A stretch of DNA of 64,000 nt from Adiantum capillus-veneris. Its lineage: Eukaryota; Streptophyta; Polypodiopsida; Polypodiales; Pteridaceae. The translations under genes and the position numbers were made by a program. Shown one piece after another: positions 1 to 10,070 of this stretch. How positions within the stretch are numbered: position 1 is the stretch's first letter; each line of letters begins with the position of its first letter. The notes under the pieces are model-generated. The model was not told where the DNA came from. It was given only the letters and a program-made list of their open reading frames with translations, and searched no databases. The DNA lies in the NCBI GenBank assembly GCA_014529385.2, contig CM043954.1, forward strand, positions 99,038,747-99,102,746, given 5' to 3'.

Positions 1-2565
1 AGAGCGGCCTCTAAACACCCTTCGAGGCTCCCGTGCTGCTGAATTGGGGTTGAGGCAAGCACAATCAGAGACAACAACAACCCACAGCGAGAAACCAAAC
101 AAGAAAAGGGGCACCACCTAGTTGTAGATGCAAACTAGGACGCACGTGATATCTCCTTGTACTCAAACACACAAAGAGAGGGGAATGCAAGATAGCCACA
201 CACACCAAACACAAACATTCACCATGCCAGAGAGAGGTAAAGAGCACAAATCAACTTGAGCATCTCAGTGTTAGCCTTAAAGACTAGATGTACACAAAGC
301 TTGATGAGAAACAGAGAGACAACACAAAACTTGACCTTGTTGCCAATACACAAATTGTCTTAGGGTCACGGGATCCCTCTCACCGAGCACCCTCTTACAA
401 TTTACCTTTTAGGCAAACAATTCAACAAGCCCTAAAACCACCAAGCATGAAATGACACAACAAACTTCAAGGACAATATACCTTCAACCAGCTGATGAGC
501 CAACTTATCAACTCAATTTGGAGAGAAGAGTCGTAGTTGCAGCATACAATTGCACCCAAAACTATGAATCTTATTTATGGACAAGAGTAGGCTACAAGTG
601 TGATTGCAGAGTATAGTATCACTCCACTCCTCTAGATGGCATAACTAACTTCAAGCTTCTCCATGCACCTATGTGTAGTGATGGAATAGAGCACTCACAA
701 TGCACACACTCTACACAACTAGGTTTGAAGAGTGGTGTGTTATGTGTTGAGAATGGTGTGGTGTAGTGTAATCATGTGATGATTTACAAGGGAGAGAAGG
801 GCTCTATTTATAGGTTTTAGAAGCCTCGATTAGGATTAGTCCTAATCAAGTTTATTTGAAGGAATAAAAGATTATGCAAATTCTTATTTTTTTTAATGAG
901 GGTGGGTCTCTCTTGTCCTTTGAGTCACATGGATGTGGGCTCAAGGTAAGAGAATTATTGAGGATGAAGGGAGAGAGGATTGAGTGAATAATTTGGGAGT
1001 GCCTACTCTAGTAGAGGGTGCATTTTACAATAAGGTTAGTGGTTAGTAGTTAGTAATTATCACTAAAAAATATTTACAAAATCATTCACCATATGGTGAG
1101 ATATATGATGAGAAAAGTTAGAGAAGGGATGAGCTTGTAAAGAGAGGTTGAAGGCTTGGAGAAGTTGACATTCACCTCCTTACAGCACCGGAAGAAGAAG
1201 CAGTCAACATGGCGAAGTAGCGCGTGCCGATGAAGCTATGTTATCTTGAAACCTTGGAAAATTCATGATAAAAGCCTTCATTTGCAGAGGTTATCCTTGG
1301 ATTTTTTGCTGATTTTTTGACGTTCTTTACAAAGCTGAAGAGAGTATGGTAATATGGACATACATGTAGAGAGAAAGGGGGACACATAGGGTGTAGAAAT
1401 GGAGGATGAAGGCTATGGAGGTGTGAGAGATGTGGCAATGGTGAAGAGGGTGAATTAGGACATGGGAGTTGCTGGTTTGGGAGTGGGAAGGAGAGGGAGG
1501 AGTGTGTGTGAAAGAGGAAAATGATAAAGTGGAAGAGGGAGTGTGGCTGCATAGCATGGGCAAACTAGGGTTCACCAATAAAATCCTAGCTCACAGCTCG
1601 TAGCTCAAAAAAATATGAAAAAATAGAGGTGAAAGTTCAGCTCACGAGCTACAACTTTTGTTTGTATCACCTTTTCAAATTCGGGGAGCATGTGATCTTT
1701 AAAAATTCAGCAAAACCGACTGTTTTTTCCACTGCACAAGGTCCTTGTGAGGTCCTTCTTTGGATGATTCTTTTGAATACCTCCAAGAGTGAGCTCCCCA
1801 TGGTGCATGCATGCATTCCATATACCCTTGACCTTATTTGGTAGGTCTATAATTGAAGATATTGTTGAGATCATGATATAAATGAATAGTACAACTAAGA
1901 AAATCAAATATTGAGGGGTCTAAAAAATATGTACATGTCAAATATAAATAATATAGGTGGAAAAAACATAAAGGGGTCAAAATAAATCTCTCTCATTATA
2001 AGTCTACCATAAAAAGATGAATATTTTTTGTGGTCTAATTTATGAGAGTAATAGAGAATAGATGTAGGAAGGAAAAAATCACAATAGTGAAAAAATATAC
2101 ACATAAATAGAACGAGTTTTTTTTGGATTTTTGTTGGGATGGAGTTACACCAAAAATAAGACAAGCTTGCATGAAATTTTTTTATATGGAATAAAGAGTA
2201 TGCTTTATGGTAAGAAAAAATATGGTAATGGTGAGTCAATGTACATAGCATAAATAACACACACCTAAGTATAAATATTTAAATAAATACTAAAATAAGT
2301 ATAAAAAATCCTTTTATTTAGGCCCTATATACAATGAAATATTTACACACAAATGGGTCATAATATACTTATATTTTTTATTTTTTTGGCTCAACTAGCC
2401 CAGTGACTAGCTAATTAAGGGTTTTTAAGAAGATATGGGAAAAGTCCCCTAACTCACACACGCCTATGTACAGTGAAATGGTAGGGATAACCAAAATGTT
2501 TGAGTGATTTGATAGGGTGAGGTAGCTTACTATGGCAATTATGGAAAGCCAAAAAACGGCTATCA
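1..2565 (-). mobile_element. 3' LTR (copy A) of minus-strand LTR element, family F1
   Basis: Long terminal repeat read on the minus strand. It starts at 2565 with TGATAGCC and runs off the left edge of the window; by comparison with the two full-length copies (22002-24739 and 27474-30203) about 30 bp are missing. Positions 1374-2565 are repeated nearly identically at 4274-5474, with roughly three dozen differences by eye (about 3 percent), so the two are the LTR pair of one element. A polypurine tract abuts it at 2566, which marks it as the 3' LTR. A TATA box lies at 804-812. Small ORFs inside it are chance. Unlike the other full copies it lacks the long AG microsatellite. Confidence 0.8.
804..812 (-). 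promoter_or_regulatory. LTR promoter TATA box (copy A)
   Basis: Minus strand reads CCTATAAATAGAGCCC, a good plant TATA box about 1.75 kb inside the LTR. The same place in the other F1 copies holds TATAAAAGG (23036-23044 and 28485-28493), so the position is conserved although the sequence has drifted. It would drive the genomic RNA of the element. Confidence 0.5.
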
Positions 2566-2580
2566 TTAGCCCCCCCTTAG
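2566..2580 (-). promoter_or_regulatory. Polypurine tract of the F1 element at 1-5474
   Basis: Minus strand reads CTAAGGGGGGGCTAA directly before the LTR start TGATAG. A purine run abutting the 3' LTR primes plus-strand DNA synthesis in LTR retrotransposons. The last bases, GGGCTAA then TGAT, recur at the 3' LTR of element G2 (25635-25644). Confidence 0.7.
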
Positions 2581-2611
2581 ATAATGGTACATTCATGTAC
2601 CATTTATCCGA

Positions 2612-4285
2612 TCATACAACATGTAGATTGTGTAACGTCTGTCTTTGTCTACTCTCATCTCTGAAGAACCTTTGTTGTATGATTAAGAAACCTTGTGTGA
2701 TATGAAAGGTTCTCAGAGCCAATAGCAGGATGTAATGAAGTGACCGAGTAAACCTCCTCCATTGAGCAAGTTTCCATAAGCACCCTCGAGGATCAAAGAT
2801 CTTGAAATATCTTTCCCAAAGAGAGACGTATGGTATGGAATCACTTACTGATTTCGGTTGAAGAAACTTGTAGATTCTATTATTGTCCATCATTGCATCT
2901 ATCACTATGAATGTGATATAAAAGATTGGTTGCTCTTCCTCCTGTGTAAAGTTGATATATCTGCTACGATCTTCAAGAGCTTGTATGAGCAAATTCCTGA
3001 ACTGTAGCTCATAAAATTCATTCAACCTGGGTAGGCTCATCAAGTCAAAAATTCTATGACCTTCATGATTTAGGAAAGCTTGATCCATGCTTCCAACTGC
3101 TATTGGAAGATATTGCAAATAGTTTACCATATAAGTAGATAATAGACGAAGGTTTCTATTGCTTCCAACACATTGGAAGAGAATAGATTTTGGTACTGAT
3201 TGATGAAGTATCCACATGTAGCAATCAACAAGTTTTTCATCTATGATGAATACCAGAAGCATCACAATGTGCAACCTCCATACACCAAAGAACAAAATGA
3301 AGAAGGTTTGGAAACATCCGCTCAGCACCAAGTATTCATGTCCTCTTCCACTTAAGAAGGTATGGTGTCCCCGATGAAAGGTATATGTGAAGAGAGGAGA
3401 AGTTGACTTTGAAGAGGTGAAACCCAATGTGAAGATGATTGGGGCTTCCAAAGTTTGGATTTTCTTGCTAAGAGATTGTCCCATGAATGAAGAGCCACCC
3501 ACTAAAACACCATTGGAGAGAATGATACCCTTCTGACAGTTTCCTTTTATGATTTTATTTTTTACTACTCTCCCATGTTCTTCATCCCCTTCTAAGCCCC
3601 CCCTTTGGCAAGGTTGTAACTCCTCACATTGTACCACCTCAAAGGTTGATGGATTACTGTTTGATTTTGTGAAAACTTTGGCTTCTTGAATGATAGGTTC
3701 CTCTATGCTTAACATATATGGGTCATACCAATGCTTTTCAACATCCTCAAACACTTCTTGAAGATTATCCTCACATGGATTCAACTCACACTCTTCTACT
3801 TTGTTTTGGAGTTGGCATTCCATGTACACAATCATCTCTTTATGATCAATGTGGTCCATGATCTCCCCACCTATGATTTCATCTTCTTCTTCACTCTCTT
3901 CTTTTAGACAAGATACACTCTCATAACATTCCATAAGATCAAGGTTATCTTCAAGGTCTTCATTCTCCATAGAGTCATGTTGCACAAAAGCTTCGTCTGC
4001 TCGGACTAGAACTTGATCCTCCGCCAAAAGGTTGGATGTATCCATTATTGAATCATCAATGCCATTTGAGATATCTTGTGTCAATTTTTGCATGCTTGTG
4101 ATAAAAGTAGAAGAAAGAGATTCCACATTTGAATCTTGGCCACACACTTTAGCACTTGAATAATCAGTTGGCATGTAAGTAACTTCTTCAACATTTGTCG
4201 GAGTAGAAGGAGTCAAGTATGGCAAAGGAGATGACTCCTTGATAGAAAAACTTTCATGATGGTTGGTTCTTCCAAAGGGGGACAC
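2612..4285 (-). CDS. Long ORF of unknown function, internal region of F1 element
   Basis: A 557-codon open frame fills nearly all of the space between the truncated 5' LTR and the polypurine tract and ends about 32 bp before that tract. It has no in-frame stop, which is remarkable among so many decayed frames. The first third is acidic (runs of E and D near residues 110-190). A hydrophobic stretch near residues 325-350 (FFILFFGVWRLHIVMLLVF) could be a membrane segment. The C-terminal part is basic. I recognise no gag, protease, RT or integrase motif. The first codon is a GTG next to the LTR junction, so the true start was probably lost in the deletion. Position before the PPT is where env-like ORFs sit in some gypsy lineages, but nothing else supports that. 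Confidence 0.5.
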   Translation of the reverse strand: MSPFGRTNHHESFSIKESSPLPYLTPSTPTNVEEVTYMPTDYSSAKVCGQDSNVESLSSTFITSMQKLTQDISNGIDDSIMDTSNLLAEDQVLVRADEAFVQHDSMENEDLEDNLDLMECYESVSCLKEESEEEDEIIGGEIMDHIDHKEMIVYMECQLQNKVEECELNPCEDNLQEVFEDVEKHWYDPYMLSIEEPIIQEAKVFTKSNSNPSTFEVVQCEELQPCQRGGLEGDEEHGRVVKNKIIKGNCQKGIILSNGVLVGGSSFMGQSLSKKIQTLEAPIIFTLGFTSSKSTSPLFTYTFHRGHHTFLSGRGHEYLVLSGCFQTFFILFFGVWRLHIVMLLVFIIDEKLVDCYMWILHQSVPKSILFQCVGSNRNLRLLSTYMVNYLQYLPIAVGSMDQAFLNHEGHRIFDLMSLPRLNEFYELQFRNLLIQALEDRSRYINFTQEEEQPIFYITFIVIDAMMDNNRIYKFLQPKSVSDSIPYVSLWERYFKIFDPRGCLWKLAQWRRFTRSLHYILLLALRTFHITQGFLIIQQRFFRDESRQRQTLHNLHVV

Positions 4286-5474
4286 ATAGGGTGTAGAAAT
4301 GGAGGATGAAGGCTATGGAGGTGTGAGAGATGTTGCAATGGTGAAGAGGGTGAATTAGGACATAGGAGTTGCAGGTTTGGGAGTGGGAAGGAGAGGGAGG
4401 AGTGTGTGTGAAAGAGGAAAATGATAAAGTGGAAGAGGGAGTGTGGCTGCATAGCATGGGCAAACTGGGGTCCACCAATAAAATCATAGCTCACAGCTCG
4501 TAGCTCAAAAAAATATGAAAAAATTTGAGGTAAAATTTCAGCTCACGAGTTATAACTTGTGTTTGTATCACCTTTTCAAATTCGGGGAGCATGTGATCTT
4601 TAAAAATTCAGCAAAACCGACTGTTTTTTCCACTGCACAAGGTCCTTGTGAGGTCCTTCTTTGGATGATTCTTTTGAATACCTCCAAGAGTGAGCTCCCC
4701 ATGGTGCATGCATGCATTCCATATACCCTTAACCTTATTTGGTAGGTCTATAATTGAAGATATTGTTGAGATCATGATATAAATGAATAGTACAACTAAG
4801 AAAATCAAATATTGAGGGGTCTAAAAAATATGTACATGTCAAATATAAATAATATAGGTGGAAAAAACATAAAGGGGTCAAAATAAATCTCTCTCATTAT
4901 AAGTCTACCATAAAAAGATGAATATTTTTTGTGGTCTAATTTATGAGAGTAATAGAGAATAGATGTAGGAAGGAAAAAATCACAATAGTGAAAAAATATA
5001 CACATAAATAGAACTAGTTTTTTGGGATTTTTGTTGGGATGGAGTTACACCAAAAATAAGACAAGCTTGCATGAAATTATTTTATATATAATAAAGATTA
5101 TGCAAAATGGTAAGAAAAAATATGGTAATGGTGAGTCAATGTACATAGCATAAATAACACACACCTAAGTATAAATATTTAAATAAATACTAAAATAATT
5201 ATGAAAAATCCTTTTATTTAGGCCCTATATACAATGAAATATTTACACAAAAATGGGCCATAATATACTTATATTTTTTATATATATATATTTTTTGGCT
5301 CAACCAGCTCAGTGACTAGCTAATTAAGGGTTTTTGAGAAGATATGGGAAATTTCCCCTAACTCACACACGCCTATGTACAGTGAAATGGTGGGGATAAC
5401 CAAAATGTTTGAGTGATTTGATAGGGTGAGGTAGCTTACTATGGCAATTATTGAAAGCCGAAAAACGGCTATCA
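4274..5474 (-). mobile_element. Truncated 5' LTR (copy B) of the F1 element
   Basis: Matches 1374-2565 almost base for base. It starts on the minus strand at 5474 with TGATAGCC and breaks off at 4274, about 1.2 kb in, where a full F1 LTR would continue for another 1.5 kb. The missing piece includes the promoter, U5 and the primer-binding site. Immediately right of it the gag frame of gypsy G1 begins in mid-codon run (ATAGTTCGG), the same sequence found uninterrupted at 13563, so this edge is a true insertion boundary and the 5-bp target duplication should be ATAGT. Its partner lies left of the window. Confidence 0.8.
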
Positions 5475-6331
5475 ATAGTTCGGAGTCGGAATCCGTAGTA
5501 TGTGATTCCTTGGACTCAGGCAACAAAGATTCGGGGAAAGAATCGGAGAAGACACCGCGAAAAAAATCCCAGTGTCACGAGAAAGGTGTATCATCCGGAT
5601 CGATGGAATCGGTTGCAGTGGCTAAAAGTCTGAAGGAAATATGGTGTACCCAATGTCGGAATCTGGGCCATGCTGCTCAGGAATGTGCAATGAATCAGAA
5701 GTGGTGTGCGATTTGCACGACCAATACTCATAATACAGTGGAATGTTATTTCAATGGCCGGGGTCGTCGGAGTAGAGGGGTCTCTTCTACCTGGCAACAA
5801 CCACAAATAGGGCAGAGACAAGAGCCTGCTATGGCAATGGCTCATGCTCATACATCAGAGACGCCTGTGCAAGGTCAAGCAGGAGGACGGGGTCCAGGGG
5901 GAGGACGAGGTCGCGGAAGAGGTGGCCGAGTTCCTAATCGCCCCAAGACATGCCTTTTCTGTTTGGGGGATGGACATTGGCGATCTGAGTGTACTGAAGC
6001 TATGGAGCACGATCGAAAAAAGGAGGAACACGCTGCAGGAAAACAGCCTAGTGTGGCTATGGTTTAGATTGAAGGACTGGAGGAGTCTGACCCAGTGGTT
6101 TCATTAATCACGCGATCGGGTAAAAGTGTGGTTCCAACTCCCGATGTGAAAATTCCAGATTGGACTGTTCAGGAAGAAGTGCGGAAAAAGACTGTGTCCT
6201 GGTTGCCACAATCCGCACCATCAGTGGAGACAGTAGGACCATCCACATCGACTATGCCATCGACTGTGGGTCTGGAAATAAAGGAAGGGAAAGCTGGAAA
6301 TAAGGATGATATTAAAGAACAGGAGGAGTGA
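5475..6331 (+). pseudogene. gag: Ty3/gypsy G1 gag, C-terminal part with three zinc knuckles
   Basis: Nucleocapsid end of a Gag polyprotein, which packages genomic RNA. The N-terminal part lies outside the window, left of the inserted F1 element. Three CX2CX4HX4C knuckles are visible: CTQCRNLGHAAQEC, CAICTTNTHNTVEC and CLFCLGDGHWRSEC. Between the second and third is a glycine-arginine stretch (GGRGRGRGG), an RGG-type RNA-binding box. The frame runs on past a TAG at 6065 and a TGA at 6329 into protease, so gag and pol were one frame. Its first 300 bp closely match the second gag at 13560-13857. Confidence 0.85.
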
Positions 6332-7200
6332 AATTCTATTTGGAAAGAGGTTCTCAAGTCACCAATTCAAGTACCTCTGGGTTCATTGCTGAAATTAGTC
6401 CCGAATTTCCATAATGCATTGCTGCGACAATTGGCCACTGAGCTGCGGGAAGTCGCCATTGGGAAGGTTGAAAGCAAGGATGATGATTCAGTCCCGTTGC
6501 CGGCGAATAGGATCACAGATACCCGCATTCCGGAGCTGTCAGTTCGATACCATGGCACATACATTGACAAGGTACTCTTGGATGGAGGAGCGGGGGTAAA
6601 CATTATCACCCAAGCAGCGTGTGAGCGTTTTGGTCTCAGTGATTGGGAGCCTGCACCCTTTGTAGTCCGCATGGCAGATCAAAGAAGAGTGCAACCAGTG
6701 GGTTTATTTCGGGGCATTGTTTTGGATGTGGCGGGCTTATCCTTTGCTGTTTCCTTAGTAGTTTTGAATATTGAAGATCATAATAAGGATTATCACATTA
6801 TCTTGGGAAGACCCTGGTTACGACAAGCAAGGGTAAAGCATAATTGGGAAGCAAATATGCTTATAGTAAATAAGGGTAAAAGAAAAGTGTGTGTGAGGCT
6901 AGGAACATGCCGACAACCAGTTCAGGCAGCATGGCCAGTGATAGCTGAAACAGTTAATATGGTGGAAGGATTAGAAGAGGATGAAGAGGAACAATTTCTC
7001 AAAGCTAACCCGGATTTGGTTTCTCTATACCTTGCGGATATTTCTCTGATTCTGAAAGGGAATTCGGTGGGGGTTTCAGGACCTCCAGGAGGAATAGGGG
7101 AGCAACAACAGGTGCTTCCGAGTCCTGAATCATTGGAGGACGTGATTCAGCAAGAACGAGCGTTTGAGGCGCAAATGGGAAAAATTACAAGGGTTAAGGA
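6332..7200 (+). pseudogene. Ty3/gypsy G1 aspartic protease region
   Basis: Retropepsin that would cut the Gag-Pol polyprotein. The active-site loop reads LLDGGAGVNII near 6571-6603 (D-G-G-A in place of the usual D-S/T-G-A), and the flap/C-terminal motif ILGRPWL lies near 6799-6819, spacing typical of the family. Same frame as the gag upstream and the RT downstream. About 380 bp after the C-terminal motif are a linker rich in E and G. Most of this stretch is still open, so it is one of the better preserved parts of G1. Confidence 0.8.
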
Positions 7201-8660
7201 AGATGAATTAGAGAACGTTTTTCTTGGGGAGCAAGCGGAGTCGCAGCCCATATACATTAGTAAGCAGCTGGAGGCAATTTTTAGAGATGATTTGATCAAG
7301 TTACTGACAGAGTTTAAGGATGTTTTCGCATGGGAATATGCGGGTATGCAGGGATTGGATCCTAAGTTTTATCAGCACACGATCAATCTGAAACCGGATG
7401 CGGTGCCAGTGAAGCAGCACTCATACAGGATGAATCCGAATGTGGAAAAGCAAGTTAAGATGGAAATTGATCGCCTGTTGGAAGTGGGTTTTATTACCCC
7501 TATTGATAATCCAGAGTGGATTTGTCCAATTGTGGTCGTACCAAAGAAAAATAAGCAAATCCGAATTTGTGTGGATTACCGAAAATTGAATGCAGCTACT
7601 GTTCCAGATCCTTTTCCTCTTTCGTTTTGGATTCCATTTTGGATGATGTAGCAGGACATGAGATGTATACTTTTTTGGATGGATTTAGTGGATATAATCA
7701 AATCCGAATGGCATTGCGGGATCAGCCAAAAACAGCTTTTATTACCGCATGGGGAGTATTTGCTTGTACAGTAATGTGGTTTGGATTGCGGAATGCACCT
7801 TCCACTTTTCAAAGGGATATGTTTCAAATCTTTGGGCCTTATTTGACGGATATTATGAGGATTTTTCTGGATGATCTCAGTGCTTTTGAAGTACAATTGG
7901 AGCATTTGAAACAATTACGGTTATGCTTTATGAAATGCAGAGAGGTGAAATTCAGTTTGAATCCTTTAAAGTGTGCATTTGCTATCCGTAGTGGCAGGTT
8001 ACTGGGGCATATCATTTCTGAAGATGGTATTTCTGTGGATCCGGATAAAATTGCCACAATTAGGGAAGCGCCTGCACCGCAGAACCAGAAGCAATGTCAG
8101 ATTTTCCTAGGTCAAGCCCGATGGCATGGGATGCATTTGCGGTTTGTCGCGCATTTGGAAATCCCGATTACTCAGGCAGATCATGCTATAGATTTTGAAT
8201 GGACACAGGAATGTGATTTGGCTTTTCGGAGATTAAAACTGCAGCTATCCAAAGCTCCGATTATGCTGGCACCAAATTGGGGTGAGGATTTTCATGTGTT
8301 CGTGGATGCTTCGCATTGAGCTATTGGTAGTGTGCTGATGCAGGAACAAAGTCAAGGATGGTTCCGACCTGTCTATTATGCCAGTAGACGATTATCATCC
8401 ATAGAAAGAAATTATTTCGTAACTGAAAGGGAATGTTTAGGGATGATTTATTCAGTGAAGAAATTCCGGCACTATCTGTTGGGCCGACGTTTTTTCTTCC
8501 ATGTGGACCATTCGGCTCTTTTATATATGGTAAGGCAATAGAATTTGACGGGAAGATTGGCCAGATGGGTGCTTTTGCTGCAGGAATTTGACTTTGAGGT
8601 TATACATCGGCCAGGGGCCTAGCATGCGGTGGCTGACTACCTATCTAGGTTAGATTCCAG
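7201..8660 (+). pseudogene. Ty3/gypsy G1 reverse transcriptase and RNase H
   Basis: RT motifs appear in order: YRMNP and VEKQVKMEIDRLLEVGFI (RT start), PIVVVPKKN, RICVDYRKLN, then a frameshift near 7640, then FLDGFSGYNQI, AFITAWGVFACTVMWFGLRNAP (last P of the FGL-NAP box present), and the catalytic box IFLDDLSAF near 7858-7884 (xxDD retained). RNase H follows with VDASH, a TGA at 8317, then YASRRLSSIERNY, TERECL and a TAG where HAVADYLSRL should be preceded by glutamine. The reading frame changes once, from frame 2 to frame 1. Nonfunctional. Closest relative in the window is G6 (59367-60205). Confidence 0.9.
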
Positions 8661-10070
8661 AGAGCCACTGACGGGTGTAGCTGATGAATTTCTGGATGCG
8701 TCTCTGTTTCTAACATGAGTAGCTGCAGAGGATAGCACAGTCCCGCAACAGGTGAGGGTTATTCCTAGCATTCCATGGACATGGTATGAGGAGATGTTTG
8801 ATTTTCTCGACAGCGGCGAAATGCCTTCTTTCTTGTTCAGCCATCAGAGGAAATGTATGGCTATAAGAAGCGGAATTTTGAGATTATTATGGGGTATCTC
8901 TATTATCGTACAGTGGAAGAGGTGTTACTCTGATGTGTGCTACCACAGGAGCAGAAAGCAGTATTAGAGGATGTCCATACTGGTATTGCGGGAGGTCACT
9001 TTGCAGCATTAATCACAGCTCGAAAGATTCTCCAATCTTGATTATGGTGGCCCACATTGTTTCAGGATGCGAGAAATTATGTGCAACAGTGTGATGTGTG
9101 TCAACGGTTGGGGCAACCTACCAAACGGTCCAGAATGCCTTTTCAGCGAGTTTTGCCTTTGGAGCCTTTTCAAAAGTGGGGTTTGGATTTTGTTGGTCCT
9201 TTTAAACCAGTGGTAGCTCACACAGGAAATAATTATATATTGAAAGCCATGGATTACACTACCAAATGGGTGGAGGCATGGCCTTTGAACGACAACACTG
9301 TAGTTTCTGTGGCAGGATGCTTATATAAGGATATCTTTTCTAGATATGGGTGCCCTATTGAGTTGGTTAGTGACAGGGGAAGTCATTTTTTGAATAAGGT
9401 GATGGAGAGAATGCTACGGTTCTATTTTGTATTACACAAGAAATCTTTTCCATATTATCCTTAGGTGAATGGGCAAGCAGAATCAACTAATAAGCAATTG
9501 ATTCGGATTTTAACAAAGTTGGTGAATATGCATCGGACGGATTGGGATGTGAAACTTCCTTTCGCCTTATGGGCCTATCGGACAACTTATAAAGTGGCAA
9601 CAGGATTGACTCCTTTTAAGTTGGCATTTGGCATGGAGGCAATCACTCCGGTGGAGCATGTGATTCCGAGTATGTGGATGTTGATTGTGGATCGGCTTGT
9701 TCTGGAGGATTCTGTGATTTATCGATTGGATGTTTTGCAGGAATTGGATGAAGAGCGGCTGAATAGTTTTGAGGTGCTGCATGATCTGCAGTCTAGGCGG
9801 AAAAAATGACTGGATCACCCGAAAGCACGGCAATTTTTTCGGGGACAGCTGGTCCTTGTCTTCAATTCCCATCTCGAAAAGATGCCGGGGAAGCTTAAAT
9901 TACGGTGGTCAGGACCATTCTGGAATTTTCAAGCGTGCAAACCCATCTCTTTTTATTTGGCGGATTTAAGGGGGGAGGTTATTTCTGTGCCGGTCAATGG
10001 TTTCAGACTGCGCCATTATGTTTCACCTACCACGATTCAGTGCCCCTTTGCTATGGTACAAGAGCCGTAA
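8661..10070 (+). pseudogene. Ty3/gypsy G1 integrase
   Basis: After a poorly conserved linker and another frameshift near 8830 the zinc domain reads H-x-G-x-x-GGHF ... CDVCQR (HHCC). The catalytic core shows GLDFVGPF (first D), ELVSDRGSHF (second D) and VNGQAESTN (E), the DDE triad. In-frame stops lie near 9039 (TGA), at 9462 (TAG, at the conserved YYPQ glutamine) and at 9807 (TGA). The C-terminal GPF/Y module is KLRWSGPFW near 9892-9918. No chromodomain is visible, which argues against a chromovirus. Ends at TAA 10068. Confidence 0.88.

Noticed and set aside
1904-2260. Small conserved ORFs in the F1 LTR copies (also 4805, 24072, 29528)
   Set aside because: Repeated with the LTR, AT-rich, and changed by indels between copies without frame conservation.
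2541-5474. F1 repeats as Helitrons, because of the hairpin near the end
   Set aside because: The end after the hairpin is not CTRR, the other end is not TC in the right orientation, and copy C has a target duplication, which Helitrons do not make. LTR features (PPT, TATA, paired copies) fit better.
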